Source: CAYNWT01 sp964450955 (lineage in GTDB: Bacteria > Planctomycetota > Planctomycetia > Planctomycetales > Planctomycetaceae). Taken from it: 64,000 nucleotides of DNA. Of the stretch, positions 41,007 through 49,255 are shown one piece after another. Both the position numbers and the translations under genes were made by a program. The number at the start of each line of letters is the position of its first letter. Position 1 is the stretch's first letter. The stretch lies in contig CAYVFI010000025.1 of assembly GCA_964450955.1 (NCBI GenBank), forward strand, positions 47,891 through 111,890. Direction: 5' to 3'. A model generated the notes under the pieces. The model saw only the letters and a list, made by a program, of their open reading frames with translations, had not been told where the DNA came from and searched no databases.

Positions 41007-41501
41007 ATGAAACTGAACACGACGTTGGCTGGTTTGCCACTTTTGGCCTTGCTGGCACTGTGTGTTGGCTGTGCTGACACAGCAATGGAAGAGATCGCGA
41101 CAGCCCCTGCTACTGATGAAGCTGTTGCAGCAAAGTCAGATTGCGCTGAGTGCGCCGCTGATGGCGACAAGTGCGAAGCCTGTGCATCGACCGCGTGTGC
41201 AGCATGTGAAGCAAGCGAAGAAGGTGCTAAATGCACTGAGTGTGCTTCAGCCAAGACAGCAGCGTGTGCTGACTGCAAAGAGGGCGAGAAGTGCGAAGCC
41301 TGCACTGGTGACAAAGCAGCTGCGTGTGCGGACTGCAAAGACGGTGAAAAGTGCGAAGCCTGCACTGGTGACAAAGCAGCTGCATGTGCGGACTGCAAAG
41401 ACGGTGAAAAGTGCGAAGCCTGCACAAGTGGTGACAAGGCTGCATGTGCCGACTGCAAAGACGGCGAGAAGTGCGAAGCGTGCGAAAAGTCTGCAGAGTA
41501 A
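41007..41501 (+). CDS. Cys-rich lipoprotein with 12 CxxC motifs in 20-residue repeats
   Basis: A lipoprotein signal ends with 'LALLALCVGCADT', the lipidated cysteine at residue 22. The rest has no recognisable fold and consists of CxxC motifs spaced about 10 residues apart (CAEC, CEAC, CAAC, CTEC, then alternating CADC and CEAC). The last 80 residues are near-identical 20-residue units containing 'CADCKDGEKCEACTGDK', encoded by 60-bp tandem repeats. The spacing recalls metallothionein or zinc-finger-like metal binding on the outer surface. It has its own ribosome site (TTTAGGAG) and its own terminator. Confidence 0.93.
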   Translation: MKLNTTLAGLPLLALLALCVGCADTAMEEIATAPATDEAVAAKSDCAECAADGDKCEACASTACAACEASEEGAKCTECASAKTAACADCKEGEKCEACTGDKAAACADCKDGEKCEACTGDKAAACADCKDGEKCEACTSGDKAACADCKDGEKCEACEKSAE

Positions 41502-41528
41502 GCAGCAACCCTGCTTCAAAAATCAAAG

Positions 41529-41559
41529 GCCCGGCACTGTGACAGTGCCGGGTTTTTTT
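41529..41559 (+). terminator. Rho-independent terminator of the Cys-rich lipoprotein gene
   Basis: CCCGGCACT and AGTGCCGGG form a nine-base stem around a five-base loop (GTGAC), followed by seven T. It lies 27 bases after the stop codon. Confidence 0.95.
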
Positions 41560-41607
41560 GTGCGCTGAGTTTTGGTGGTCCAATGAAAACATCAGCGACC
41601 GCAACGC

Positions 41608-42459
41608 TCACGGCGCGAATACGTCAATGCTCCCGGCGGACTTAGAGACCAGGCCGACTTCGATCGCCTTCTCTGAAAGTTTGTTAAGCGCGGTTCGGCC
41701 GACTTCGCCCAGGTCGATGGTCCATTCGTTGACGTAAAGATCGACGTGCTGCATGAGCACCGTGTCGTCGAATTCCTGAGCATACTGCCGCATGGTTGGT
41801 AGTGCTGTATCCGGGTTGGCCAGAGCCAGATTCAGTGAATCCTTGATGACGGCTTGTACCGTCGCGATTGTTTCATCTGGCAGGTTGCGCTGCGCCACAA
41901 TGCCACCCAGCGGTAGCGGGCAGTCTGTGGTCTGTTCCCACCTGGTTCCGAGGTCTTCGACAAGTCCCAGGCCCTGCTGTTCCCAGGTGAATCGGCCCTC
42001 GTGAATGCACACGCCAAAGTCGGCTGTCGATTTCTGAAGACGCGGCATGATGTCCGAAAATACGGTATGTTCAACACGCGTTGTGTTGGGGTGGAACAGT
42101 CGGTACAGAAGTGTCGCCGTTGTGTGTTCTCCGGGGCAAAGCGCCAGTTGGTTTTGGTCGGTGGGAACCGTTCCGGCTGTCGCTGAAAGCAACAACGGCC
42201 CTACCCCAAAACCGAGCGCCGAACCACTGGGCAGCACGATGGTGTCGTTCGCCAGAAGTATGGCCGCGTGAAAGCTGGTCTTGGCGACATCGAATTCGCG
42301 TTTGAACAGCCGATCGTTGAGCTGCTGAATATCGATGAGTTCCGTTTCGAACTCCAGCCCTCGCCAATCAACAGCTTTAGTCAGCAGACCGTGAAACGCG
42401 AACGTGTCGTTTGGGCAGGTCGAGATGCCAAGTTTGATTCGTTGTGTCATGTTACTCAT
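41608..42459 (-). CDS. mqnD: 1,4-dihydroxy-6-naphthoate synthase
   Basis: The protein matches MqnD: 'LGISTCPNDTFAFHGLLTKA' at the N-terminus, 'QQLNDRLFKREFDVAKTSFH', 'VLPSGSALGFGVGPLLL' and 'HEGRFTWEQQGLGLVEDLG'. At 283 residues it has normal length. It converts cyclic dehypoxanthinyl futalosine to 1,4-dihydroxy-6-naphthoate in the futalosine route to menaquinone. It is directly downstream of the futalosine hydrolase gene, indicating an mqnB-mqnD operon. ATG 42450 is an alternative start. Confidence 0.93.
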   Translation of the reverse strand: MSNMTQRIKLGISTCPNDTFAFHGLLTKAVDWRGLEFETELIDIQQLNDRLFKREFDVAKTSFHAAILLANDTIVLPSGSALGFGVGPLLLSATAGTVPTDQNQLALCPGEHTTATLLYRLFHPNTTRVEHTVFSDIMPRLQKSTADFGVCIHEGRFTWEQQGLGLVEDLGTRWEQTTDCPLPLGGIVAQRNLPDETIATVQAVIKDSLNLALANPDTALPTMRQYAQEFDDTVLMQHVDLYVNEWTIDLGEVGRTALNKLSEKAIEVGLVSKSAGSIDVFAP

Positions 42460-42501
42460 CCTGACATCGCCGGATACCCGGCAGCGGTTCGCTTAAGCCG
42501 T

Positions 42502-43110
42502 CTACAAAAGTTTTTGCAGTTGATCGCCTGCGGCTTCAAGAGCCTCGTTGATTTTCCAGTTGGCGACATCCCGATCGCCCGCGAAGTTTGAGATCCCGCG
42601 AACGATGGTTAACGGTACATCCGCAATCTGGCACGCCAATGCAACCGAATATCCTTCCATGTCTTCAGCTATCGCGCTGGGGAACCTATCGATCCGCAGT
42701 TGGACATCGCCGTGTGAACCGGAAGCGGCTGCGACAGAAATCAGTCGGCCCGGTCCTTTGGCGGTTCCCAGCTGAATGACGTCGTGGATGCCGGGCCATT
42801 GGTTCCAGCCCATGTCATTGGCCGTTTGATGGTCGGCTCCGGTTCCGGCTCCAATCCCGTAACAGGCAACTTCGCCAAACGCGCAGGCATCACCCACATT
42901 CAGAGTCGAACCAATAGCGCCCGCGATGCCAGCTAAATAGACTTTGTCGGGTCTGTGTGCTGCCAACAACTGGGATGTTCGAGCGGCGGCGGCGACAAGG
43001 CCGAACCCGCACAAAGCGATAACATCGTCGTCCGGATCCAGTTCCGGAGCCAGCAGTGGTTCCAGAACCTGCGCTTCAACGGTGGTGGGGATGAGAATCA
43101 GTTTGCTCAC
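42502..43110 (-). CDS. mqnB: Futalosine hydrolase
   Basis: The phosphorylase/nucleosidase fold is shown by 'KLILIPTTVEAQVL', 'ALCGFGLVAAAARTSQLL', 'VYLAGIAGAIGSTLNVGD' and 'AIAEDMEGYSVALACQIA', with the terminal 'VRGISNFAGDRDV'. The GTG at 43110 is preferred because family members start at 'SKLILIPT'; the frame is open to 43395 but lacks homology there. It splits hypoxanthine from futalosine in menaquinone synthesis. The downstream mqnD supports the call; mqnA and mqnC are elsewhere. Confidence 0.9.
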   Translation of the reverse strand: MSKLILIPTTVEAQVLEPLLAPELDPDDDVIALCGFGLVAAAARTSQLLAAHRPDKVYLAGIAGAIGSTLNVGDACAFGEVACYGIGAGTGADHQTANDMGWNQWPGIHDVIQLGTAKGPGRLISVAAASGSHGDVQLRIDRFPSAIAEDMEGYSVALACQIADVPLTIVRGISNFAGDRDVANWKINEALEAAGDQLQKLL

Positions 43111-43369
43111 GACTTGAACGCCCGAAGAGTGGCCGAGATGTTGCGGCCGCGAAATTTTTTCTGAAGGGGAAAGCGCGTGGATCCGCGCGAGGTTCATATC
43201 GTAGGGAATGACCAACACAGAACCAGACGCAGCCAGGAAATCCCGGTGGCCAGACTGCTTATCGCGACAGCGTGGATATTGGCGATGGTCGCATTCGAAA
43301 TCTGCGCTCTCCTGACCGCGCCGCCTATAACCAGACCGTCGCAATCGACGCGTCTTTTCTGACGGTTCC

Positions 43370-44593
43370 TTATGGCATTGGAGCAGTCGGCGCATCTTTC
43401 GCTGCCGGCTCGCGCATGTCGGCGGACATCGTAATGGACCGCATCCTGCCGCCGTGTTTTCGCCCGCCGTAGGGGTTGATCTGAATCATGTAGATTCCAA
43501 TCAGGTTGCGCTTCGGGTTGATGTAGAACCGCGTACCGGCCGCGCCGCCCCAGGCGTACTCACCTTCCGGAGTGATTGAAAATCCCAGGCCAAACCGGAA
43601 CCCAGGCGTCTTCAACTGATTGGTAGTCATCTGCTTGATAGATTCTGTCTTGATGATGCGGGCTCCGTCCAGTTCTCCACCTCGCAACAACGCGCGGCAG
43701 AAGCGCAGGTAGTCTTTTGTGGTCGAACACAAGCCACCGCCTCCGGAAAAGTATTTGTTACGGGGGTTCGTGAACCGGATTGACGATATCGGCCTGGCGA
43801 GTTTGAGTTCTCCGTTGCGTTCGCGGTACATCGCTGCGAACCGATCCATTTTTTCTCTTGGAACCATGAACGATGTGTCGGTCATCTTTAGTGGTTCGAA
43901 GATGTGCTTCTGCAGGTACCTGTCGAACCGTTCTCCGGAAACGACTTCGACCAATCGCCCCAGCACATCTGTGGCGACGCTGTAATGCCAGCGGGTTCCC
44001 GGTTGAAACTGCAGTGGCAGGTCGCCAAGTTTCCTGACGGTGTCTTCAATGGTGGCGTCGGTTATCAGGACGCCGGCTTTGCGATACGCCTGGTCGACAT
44101 CACTGTTGCCGAAGAACCCATAAGTGAATCCCGCTTGGTGGCTCATGACGTGACGAACGGTAATCGCAGTCTTCGCGGGGATTTCTTCACCCCCGCGTAG
44201 CACCTTCATGTCTTTCATTGCTGGCAGGTATTTCGAAACCGGATCGTCAAGCTGCATCCGACCTTGTTCGATAAGCTGCATTGCCGCGACGCTGGTGATG
44301 GGTTTTGACATTGAGTAGATGCGGAAGATTGTATCCGCTTGCATTGGCTGCTGCTTTTCGCGGTTCATATCGCCCCACATTCTGAAGTAGGCAACGTCGT
44401 CACCGCGAGCGATGAGTCCCAGGCAGCCGACGATTTTTCCATCGTCAACTTGCTTCTGCATGTATTCGTCGATGCCTTCAAGCTTCTTCGAATCCAACTG
44501 GACGGACTCGGGCTTCACGACTTTGAAAGTCGGATCTTCTACCTGGAACGCCACCAGCGAAAGCAGACAACACGAAACCAGATGACTTGTCAT
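43370..44593 (-). CDS. Secreted beta-lactamase-fold serine hydrolase (class C / family VIII esterase type)
   Basis: From ATG 44593 a signal peptide ('MTSHLVSCCLLSLVAFQ') leads to a penicillin-binding-protein-like fold. The active-site SxxK is 'IYSMSKPIT', the second motif is 'WHYSVATDVLG' and the third region 'YAWGGAAGTRFY' replaces the KTG triad. These variants are common in family VIII carboxylesterases. It overlaps a decayed-looking upstream small membrane frame (ATGA). Beta-lactam resistance is not implied. Confidence 0.9.
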   Translation of the reverse strand: MTSHLVSCCLLSLVAFQVEDPTFKVVKPESVQLDSKKLEGIDEYMQKQVDDGKIVGCLGLIARGDDVAYFRMWGDMNREKQQPMQADTIFRIYSMSKPITSVAAMQLIEQGRMQLDDPVSKYLPAMKDMKVLRGGEEIPAKTAITVRHVMSHQAGFTYGFFGNSDVDQAYRKAGVLITDATIEDTVRKLGDLPLQFQPGTRWHYSVATDVLGRLVEVVSGERFDRYLQKHIFEPLKMTDTSFMVPREKMDRFAAMYRERNGELKLARPISSIRFTNPRNKYFSGGGGLCSTTKDYLRFCRALLRGGELDGARIIKTESIKQMTTNQLKTPGFRFGLGFSITPEGEYAWGGAAGTRFYINPKRNLIGIYMIQINPYGGRKHGGRMRSITMSADMREPAAKDAPTAPMP

Positions 44594-44808
44594 TGTTTTT
44601 CCATTAGTTGCCATAGCAACCAGAAGACGGCACCGATTCCCAGCGCCATGATGAATCCGATAGGGATCAGTATCAGCAAAGCGCCATGGAATAGCGATCG
44701 TGAGCCGCGTTGGTTGTATTTTTACCCGCATCGTCTTGAACAAATGCTTCCGAGAGGGCTTAGTCGGCCAGGGTTGTCGGTCGTCTTGTGGAAGTGGTCG
44801 TTAGTCAT
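44590..44808 (-). pseudogene. Possible small membrane-protein gene with an internal stop
   Basis: A frame opens at ATG 44808 (MTNDHFHKTTDNPGRL), meets TAA at 44722-44724, then continues in the same frame as 'KYNQRGSRSLFHGALLILIP' and a membrane-helix stretch 'GFIMALGIGAVFWLLWQLM' to a TGA at 44590-44592. This TGA overlaps the ATG of the beta-lactamase-fold gene. The two parts look like one small membrane protein broken by a stop, or two very short frames. The ATG itself overlaps a TGA ending a longer minus frame upstream (44805-44990). Confidence 0.35.
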
Positions 44809-45035
44809 TTTGCTTCGGCTTTGATGTCCGGTTCTGACGCTTGTGCAAATACCAGCGAAGTCCGGAGAAGAACCGCGGCAGCGGTGGCGAATATGCGGTC
44901 CCTGTCAGTCTGTGGCAAAGCCCGGATGACGAAGTGAATAAAGCAGGATTGTGGCGTGCAGTTTGACGGCAGCCACTTGGGTCTCTTCAATAAAGATGTG
45001 GGCGAACACGCAACCGCGGGCTTGGATGCGTCTTG

Positions 45036-46034
45036 ATGATTAGATCTCTTGTCTTGGTTCTTTGCGGTCTGGGTGCGAGCGACCAGTGTTGTGCGCAGTA
45101 CTACCGACCCGCGCGGTCGCAGCGTTCGTATCGAAGTGTGCCGTCACGGTATTCATCGTCGTCAATCCGCCGAGGTTCTTACTCCCCCCGGCCGAAACGT
45201 TCTGCGTCGGCCAGCTACCGTTTGGATACCGGCGACATGCTGGCGGTCATTGTGGACGGCGTGCTGGGCAGCTTCAAAGATGCTCCGGTACACATGCCTA
45301 AGAAAGACAGTGACACCCTGCCCTGCATGGGACATCCGGTTCCCGTGCTGAGTGGTGGAACCGTGTTTCTTCCGTTGGTTCGTGAAGTCAATGTTCGCGG
45401 GCTGACTGTGGCTCAGGCCAACGACCGGATTGCCAGGGCGTACGTCGACGGTGAATTCCTCAAGAATAAGCGCGCGGTGACTGTTGCGTTGCTGCGTAAA
45501 CGGACGGTGCGCGTGACCGTGCTGCATTCCCGGCCTCGAGCCAGCGGCAGTATGGCGACCACGGTCAATGTGCAGGCTGAGGGGGCGACGTTGCTTAGCG
45601 CGATTGCTGAAGCAGGTGCTTTTGATCGTGACGCGACGGCTCAGTTGTTGCGAGGCAGAACTTCGCAGCACGCGAGGTTAATGTCGCCGCTGCGAGATGG
45701 TGACACCATCAACATGAAGTCGCAGCCGAAACGGTACTACTACACGGGCGGGTTATTGCCGGGTGGAGAACACGAGATTCCGCCCGGCAGGCGGCCAACC
45801 ATGTTGCAGGCGATGGCGGCAGCGGGAGGATCTGTTGGTGGTGGTCGCTTTGGTCCAAGCCAGTTGATGGTGATTCCTCGAAACGGCCGGCCATATTCAC
45901 TGGATGCAGTCCGCGGTGGTCGAGCAAACCGGATTAGCCCTGGTGATACTTTGATGCTGCAATATCGACCACAGGAAGCCGTGACGCAGTTTGCGATTCA
46001 GGGACTGCTGCGGTTTGGTGCGTTCGCGTTCTAG
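45036..46034 (+). CDS. Polysaccharide-export-like protein (Poly_export/SLBB type)
   Basis: A signal peptide ('MIRSLVLVLCGLGASDQCC') is followed by a Ser/Tyr/Arg-rich segment and then a Poly_export-like domain: 'RLDTGDMLAVIVDGVLGSF', 'GGTVFLPLVREVNVRGLTVA' with 'QANDRIARAYVDGEFL'. Two SLBB-like parts follow ('TVNVQAEGATLLSAIAEAGA', 'RRPTMLQAMAAAGGSVGGG'). Export proteins of this type form outer-membrane or periplasmic parts of capsule secretion. The domain order is right, but no polymerase or other Wz genes are nearby. ATG 45036 is preferred to TTG 45033. Confidence 0.82.
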   Translation: MIRSLVLVLCGLGASDQCCAQYYRPARSQRSYRSVPSRYSSSSIRRGSYSPRPKRSASASYRLDTGDMLAVIVDGVLGSFKDAPVHMPKKDSDTLPCMGHPVPVLSGGTVFLPLVREVNVRGLTVAQANDRIARAYVDGEFLKNKRAVTVALLRKRTVRVTVLHSRPRASGSMATTVNVQAEGATLLSAIAEAGAFDRDATAQLLRGRTSQHARLMSPLRDGDTINMKSQPKRYYYTGGLLPGGEHEIPPGRRPTMLQAMAAAGGSVGGGRFGPSQLMVIPRNGRPYSLDAVRGGRANRISPGDTLMLQYRPQEAVTQFAIQGLLRFGAFAF

Positions 46035-46085
46035 TGGCACCGACCAGCGCCTTTCATGTTAATCGGTAGCAGTGAGTCGTCGCGG

Positions 46086-46256
46086 ATGAGATTCAATCCA
46101 CCAAAGACAAAGACCGTTTGGGTGTCCACTGTTTCCGTTGCCGTGGCTTTGGCCTGTCAGTTCCTGAACCAGCCCATGCCGGCCGAGCATTCAGTTTGGT
46201 TCGCGCTTGGCGGTTACGCGTTGCTGTTTCTGGGTTGTTTGCTACGTGGGTTGTAG
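46086..46256 (+). CDS. Small two-helix membrane protein, unknown
   Basis: From ATG 46086 the protein (56 residues) has two hydrophobic helices, 'VWVSTVSVAVALACQFL' and 'HSVWFALGGYALLFLGCLL'. The frame can also open at 46056. It is on the same strand as the following EamA transporter but 100 bases apart. No family recognised. Confidence 0.6.
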   Translation: MRFNPPKTKTVWVSTVSVAVALACQFLNQPMPAEHSVWFALGGYALLFLGCLLRGL

Positions 46257-46358
46257 GCCCAACACGCCAATCCGAATTCTTGACCACATTTCGCGCTCCC
46301 GGCCATCGTTGAGTTGTGTCGGAACCGGTAACCTCCGCTTCCAACAACGGGCACGCGT

Positions 46359-47240
46359 ATGTTCTATTTGATTTGCAACGTTCTTTTTTCAACAGCCTTC
46401 ACGCTGATTATCAAGTGGGTGCATGTCCGCCAGCGCGAAGACATCGTCACCGTTGGGTCGATCAACTACATCGTCGCAGCAACGCTCATCGCGCCGCAGT
46501 TTTTTACAAAGGTCCCGGCAGTGGATGTGGCTGCTGCCTTGTGCGGCGCAGGCATGGGCGCTTGCTATTTTGTCGCGTTCTTTTTTGTTATCTACGCGAT
46601 TCAGCATGTGGGAGCCGCCAGTTCGACCGTTGTAAGCAGTCTGTCTTTGTTGCTTCCAATCACGGCAGCGGCGTTTCTTTGGAAAGAAGTTCCCAACGCG
46701 GCTCAGTGTGTGGGTATCGGATTGGCTTTGTTGGCTCTGACGTTGATTGGAACCAGACGCAAGTCTGCTACGGCCGAAGCGGAGAATCAGACTGGTGACT
46801 CACAATCGCGAACCTGGGTGATACCGGCCGTGTTGGTGACTTTTTTTCTGCTGGCCGGTTGCAGTCGTTTGATCCAGCGAACGCTGAAGCATGTGAGCAC
46901 GGACGATCAACTGCCCACGTTTTTGTTTGCTGCGTTTGTGGTCGCGTCTGTTCCGTCAATCATTCTGCTCATCAAACGTCAGAAGCGTATCAGCAAAACC
47001 GAACTTGGCCTGGGTGTTGCAATGGGAGCGTCAAACATTCTGCAGTCGCACTTCATCCTGAAAGCGTTGACTCTTTATGAGGGCTACATCGTATTCCCCA
47101 TCTCAAGCGCAGGCGGTTTGATTCTGACGACATTTGTTGCGACACGGATGTTGGGCGAGAAAATTACAAGCCGGACGCTGATCGGTATCGCGATCGCAGT
47201 CATTGCGTTGGTTCTGTTGAACTGGCTGCCATCGAGTTAA
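46359..47240 (+). CDS. EamA/DMT-family transporter
   Basis: The 293-residue protein has about ten hydrophobic helices and the internal duplication of EamA transporters; the first half includes 'ISYVVAATLIAP'-like and 'FVIYAIQHVGAASSTVVSS' segments, with 'LLLPITAAAFLWKEVPN' as the EamA signature, and the second half 'IVFPISSAGGLILTTFVATR' with 'MLGEKITSRTLIGIAIAVIA'. Substrate unknown (metabolite efflux is common). It starts at 46359. Confidence 0.9.
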   Translation: MFYLICNVLFSTAFTLIIKWVHVRQREDIVTVGSINYIVAATLIAPQFFTKVPAVDVAAALCGAGMGACYFVAFFFVIYAIQHVGAASSTVVSSLSLLLPITAAAFLWKEVPNAAQCVGIGLALLALTLIGTRRKSATAEAENQTGDSQSRTWVIPAVLVTFFLLAGCSRLIQRTLKHVSTDDQLPTFLFAAFVVASVPSIILLIKRQKRISKTELGLGVAMGASNILQSHFILKALTLYEGYIVFPISSAGGLILTTFVATRMLGEKITSRTLIGIAIAVIALVLLNWLPSS

Positions 47241-47541
47241 ACAGGCTGGCTATTTCTCGTTGGCTGAGTGTCCACGGCTTTTGCCTGTGCGGATCATGTC
47301 ACAGAGAAATGTAGTCGACTCAGGCCCCGAATCGGTTCATCGGGAAGTGACTTCCGCTGGTGTCTTGCGAGCCACTTGCGTTGCGATGCCGGCGGATGGC
47401 TCGCTTCATAGCGGTGATCTCTCGCGCCTTTACTTCGTGGTTATGTTTGTTGCCGGAGGCGAGCGTCCGCCGGCTCACTGGGGACGAATGCATGAGCGAA
47501 TGGGTGCTGGGCCTGGGCGGAATAGTTTTGCAATGCACTTC
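47241..47541. other. Gap between convergent genes
   Basis: No gene. Contains a diverged single-arm copy (near 47311-47335, 'GTAGTCGACTCAGGCCCC') of the palindrome listed at 55674-55697. Confidence 0.4.
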
Positions 47542-48981
47542 TCAGGGCTGTTTCCGGATTGTCAGGATAACGCGTCGATACGCGTGCAAACTCGGTTCGC
47601 CGTTGTCGCTGACGTCCAGGATTATGTGAATCTTGTTGTGATCGTAACGGGCTTTCGGCACGACGAAGGAGACTTGGTCTGTGTCTTCGCCGGTGAGTTT
47701 GATGGACCATGATCGACGTGTGTGGGCGAGGTCGTATTCCGCTTCCGGATAGTGGAACCACCGGTACGTTAGCTGGTCACCGTCCGGGTCTGTGGTTCCT
47801 GCGGCACTAAGCGTGACTTGCTGACCTGCAGAGACCGTGCTGCGGAGAACCTGCTTCGTTTTGTCGTCTTCCACGACAACGATAGGGTTATGGTTGGCTT
47901 CGGTTGGGTCTTTGACGCACCAATCCATGCGGGCTGCGAAGTCGTGTTGATAGGCGACACGCCATCGCCAGATTGTGGCCTGGTTGCTGGCGTAGGTTTT
48001 TTTGTCGGGAAGCGTGACGGCGTCCCGGCCATCGGTCCAAATTGGTCCGTTGCCAGCCGCCACATTCCTGAACTCATAACGGCCGCCCCAGCCCCCATAG
48101 CCGGGACTGATGTGACTTCCGAGGCCGTTGTTGATTAGGTTGAAGAACGATGGAGTGTCGCCTTCCATCATGTACTCGATCGGCAAATATAGTTCGCCCA
48201 GTGGGCCGTGTTTGTCGCGGATGTTTTTCTTGAGCCAGTCGTTGCTGACCAGTTCCTGACGGTAGCCGGGGCCGTTTAGAAAGAAATCGTCGCCGGAGAT
48301 GCCGGTCCAGGTCGCTTTGTAGTAGGCCTTGAAACTTTGGTCGCCCGGACTGACCACGTAAAACAATTTTGGAAACGTGCGGCGCATCCATTCGCCGGAA
48401 TCGTCCTGGTCGCTGATTGCGTACACGCGAAGTTTGGCGACGAACTTGTCGAGTTTTGCCTGGCTGCGTTCTGCCTTCACTCGCCACAACGCCTGGGCCA
48501 GACAGTTGGTTCCGCCCCACGCCGTGACCCAAACGGGTCGTGGATCGTCAGCATCAATAACTTTGATGATGTGTCGAGACCCGGCCGAGTCGTTGCCTTC
48601 ACCAACGCCAGTCATGCCGTACTTTGGTTTGCCGTCCTTGATCAGTTCTCGCAGAGATCTGGCTGTGGGGAACCCGGGCGCGTGCTTTGCCAACTGGGTT
48701 TGGATTTTGCCGTACGCATCGACACACATCCGGATGTTTTTTGAACTGGTCTTCTCACGTAGCCACGTTGAGGTTGTGGCGATCAGACCTTCGACATCGT
48801 ATTCGTTGCAGTACACCAGGAATCGAACCATCGACTGTTGGTCGTCAGGTTCGTTGGTGATATCGGTGAGAACAACGACGCGCGGTTTGGTCTCGGGATC
48901 GGGCTTTGGTGAATCTTGCGCGAAGGCGGTTTCGAGGCTAGCGAATAAGCAACAGGCCAATAAGAAATTCGCGCGACGCAT
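47542..48981 (-). CDS. DUF1593 nucleoside-hydrolase-like secreted protein
   Basis: A signal peptide ('RANFLLACCLFASLETAFA') is followed by a nucleoside-hydrolase-like fold typical of DUF1593: 'RVVVLTDITNEPDDQQSMVR', 'WVTAWGGTNCLAQALWRVKA', 'YAISDQDDSGEWMRR'. The C-terminal part has a PKD/cadherin-like module ('VTLSAAGTTDPDGDQLTYRW'). Members are found in planctomycetes and are thought to act on carbohydrate or nucleoside substrates, but none is certain. It is transcribed alone, convergent with the EamA gene. Confidence 0.88.
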   Translation of the reverse strand: MRRANFLLACCLFASLETAFAQDSPKPDPETKPRVVVLTDITNEPDDQQSMVRFLVYCNEYDVEGLIATTSTWLREKTSSKNIRMCVDAYGKIQTQLAKHAPGFPTARSLRELIKDGKPKYGMTGVGEGNDSAGSRHIIKVIDADDPRPVWVTAWGGTNCLAQALWRVKAERSQAKLDKFVAKLRVYAISDQDDSGEWMRRTFPKLFYVVSPGDQSFKAYYKATWTGISGDDFFLNGPGYRQELVSNDWLKKNIRDKHGPLGELYLPIEYMMEGDTPSFFNLINNGLGSHISPGYGGWGGRYEFRNVAAGNGPIWTDGRDAVTLPDKKTYASNQATIWRWRVAYQHDFAARMDWCVKDPTEANHNPIVVVEDDKTKQVLRSTVSAGQQVTLSAAGTTDPDGDQLTYRWFHYPEAEYDLAHTRRSWSIKLTGEDTDQVSFVVPKARYDHNKIHIILDVSDNGEPSLHAYRRVILTIRKQP

Positions 48982-49255
48982 GGAGGTTCTCTTTGTTCTT
49001 CAGAGTAAAGCTGCGGGGAACGTGTTCGGCCCGCGGACTTTGAATGCAGCAAGGTGCTGGCTGGGCATCATGTGTTGGTGCCCGGCGGTCGAACCCACAT
49101 GGTGCATGCTGCGGCAGACTTTGCCGGATTGTGGTGGCCCGGGCAGGACCGGGACGTGATAGCGGGTGCGGGCCGACATTCCGTTGATGGGGCCTTTGTT
49201 GGTCTGCTGATTATAGTACCAATAGGGTTCAGTGTAGACAAAAAGGCAGTATACC

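Noticed and set aside
41263..41498. CRISPR-like appearance of the 60-bp repeats
   Set aside because: Repeats are contiguous, coding and lack spacers; they encode the CxxC units of a lipoprotein.
43111..43395. N-terminal extension of MqnB
   Set aside because: The extension has no similarity to the family, and the GTG at 43110 gives the normal MqnB length.
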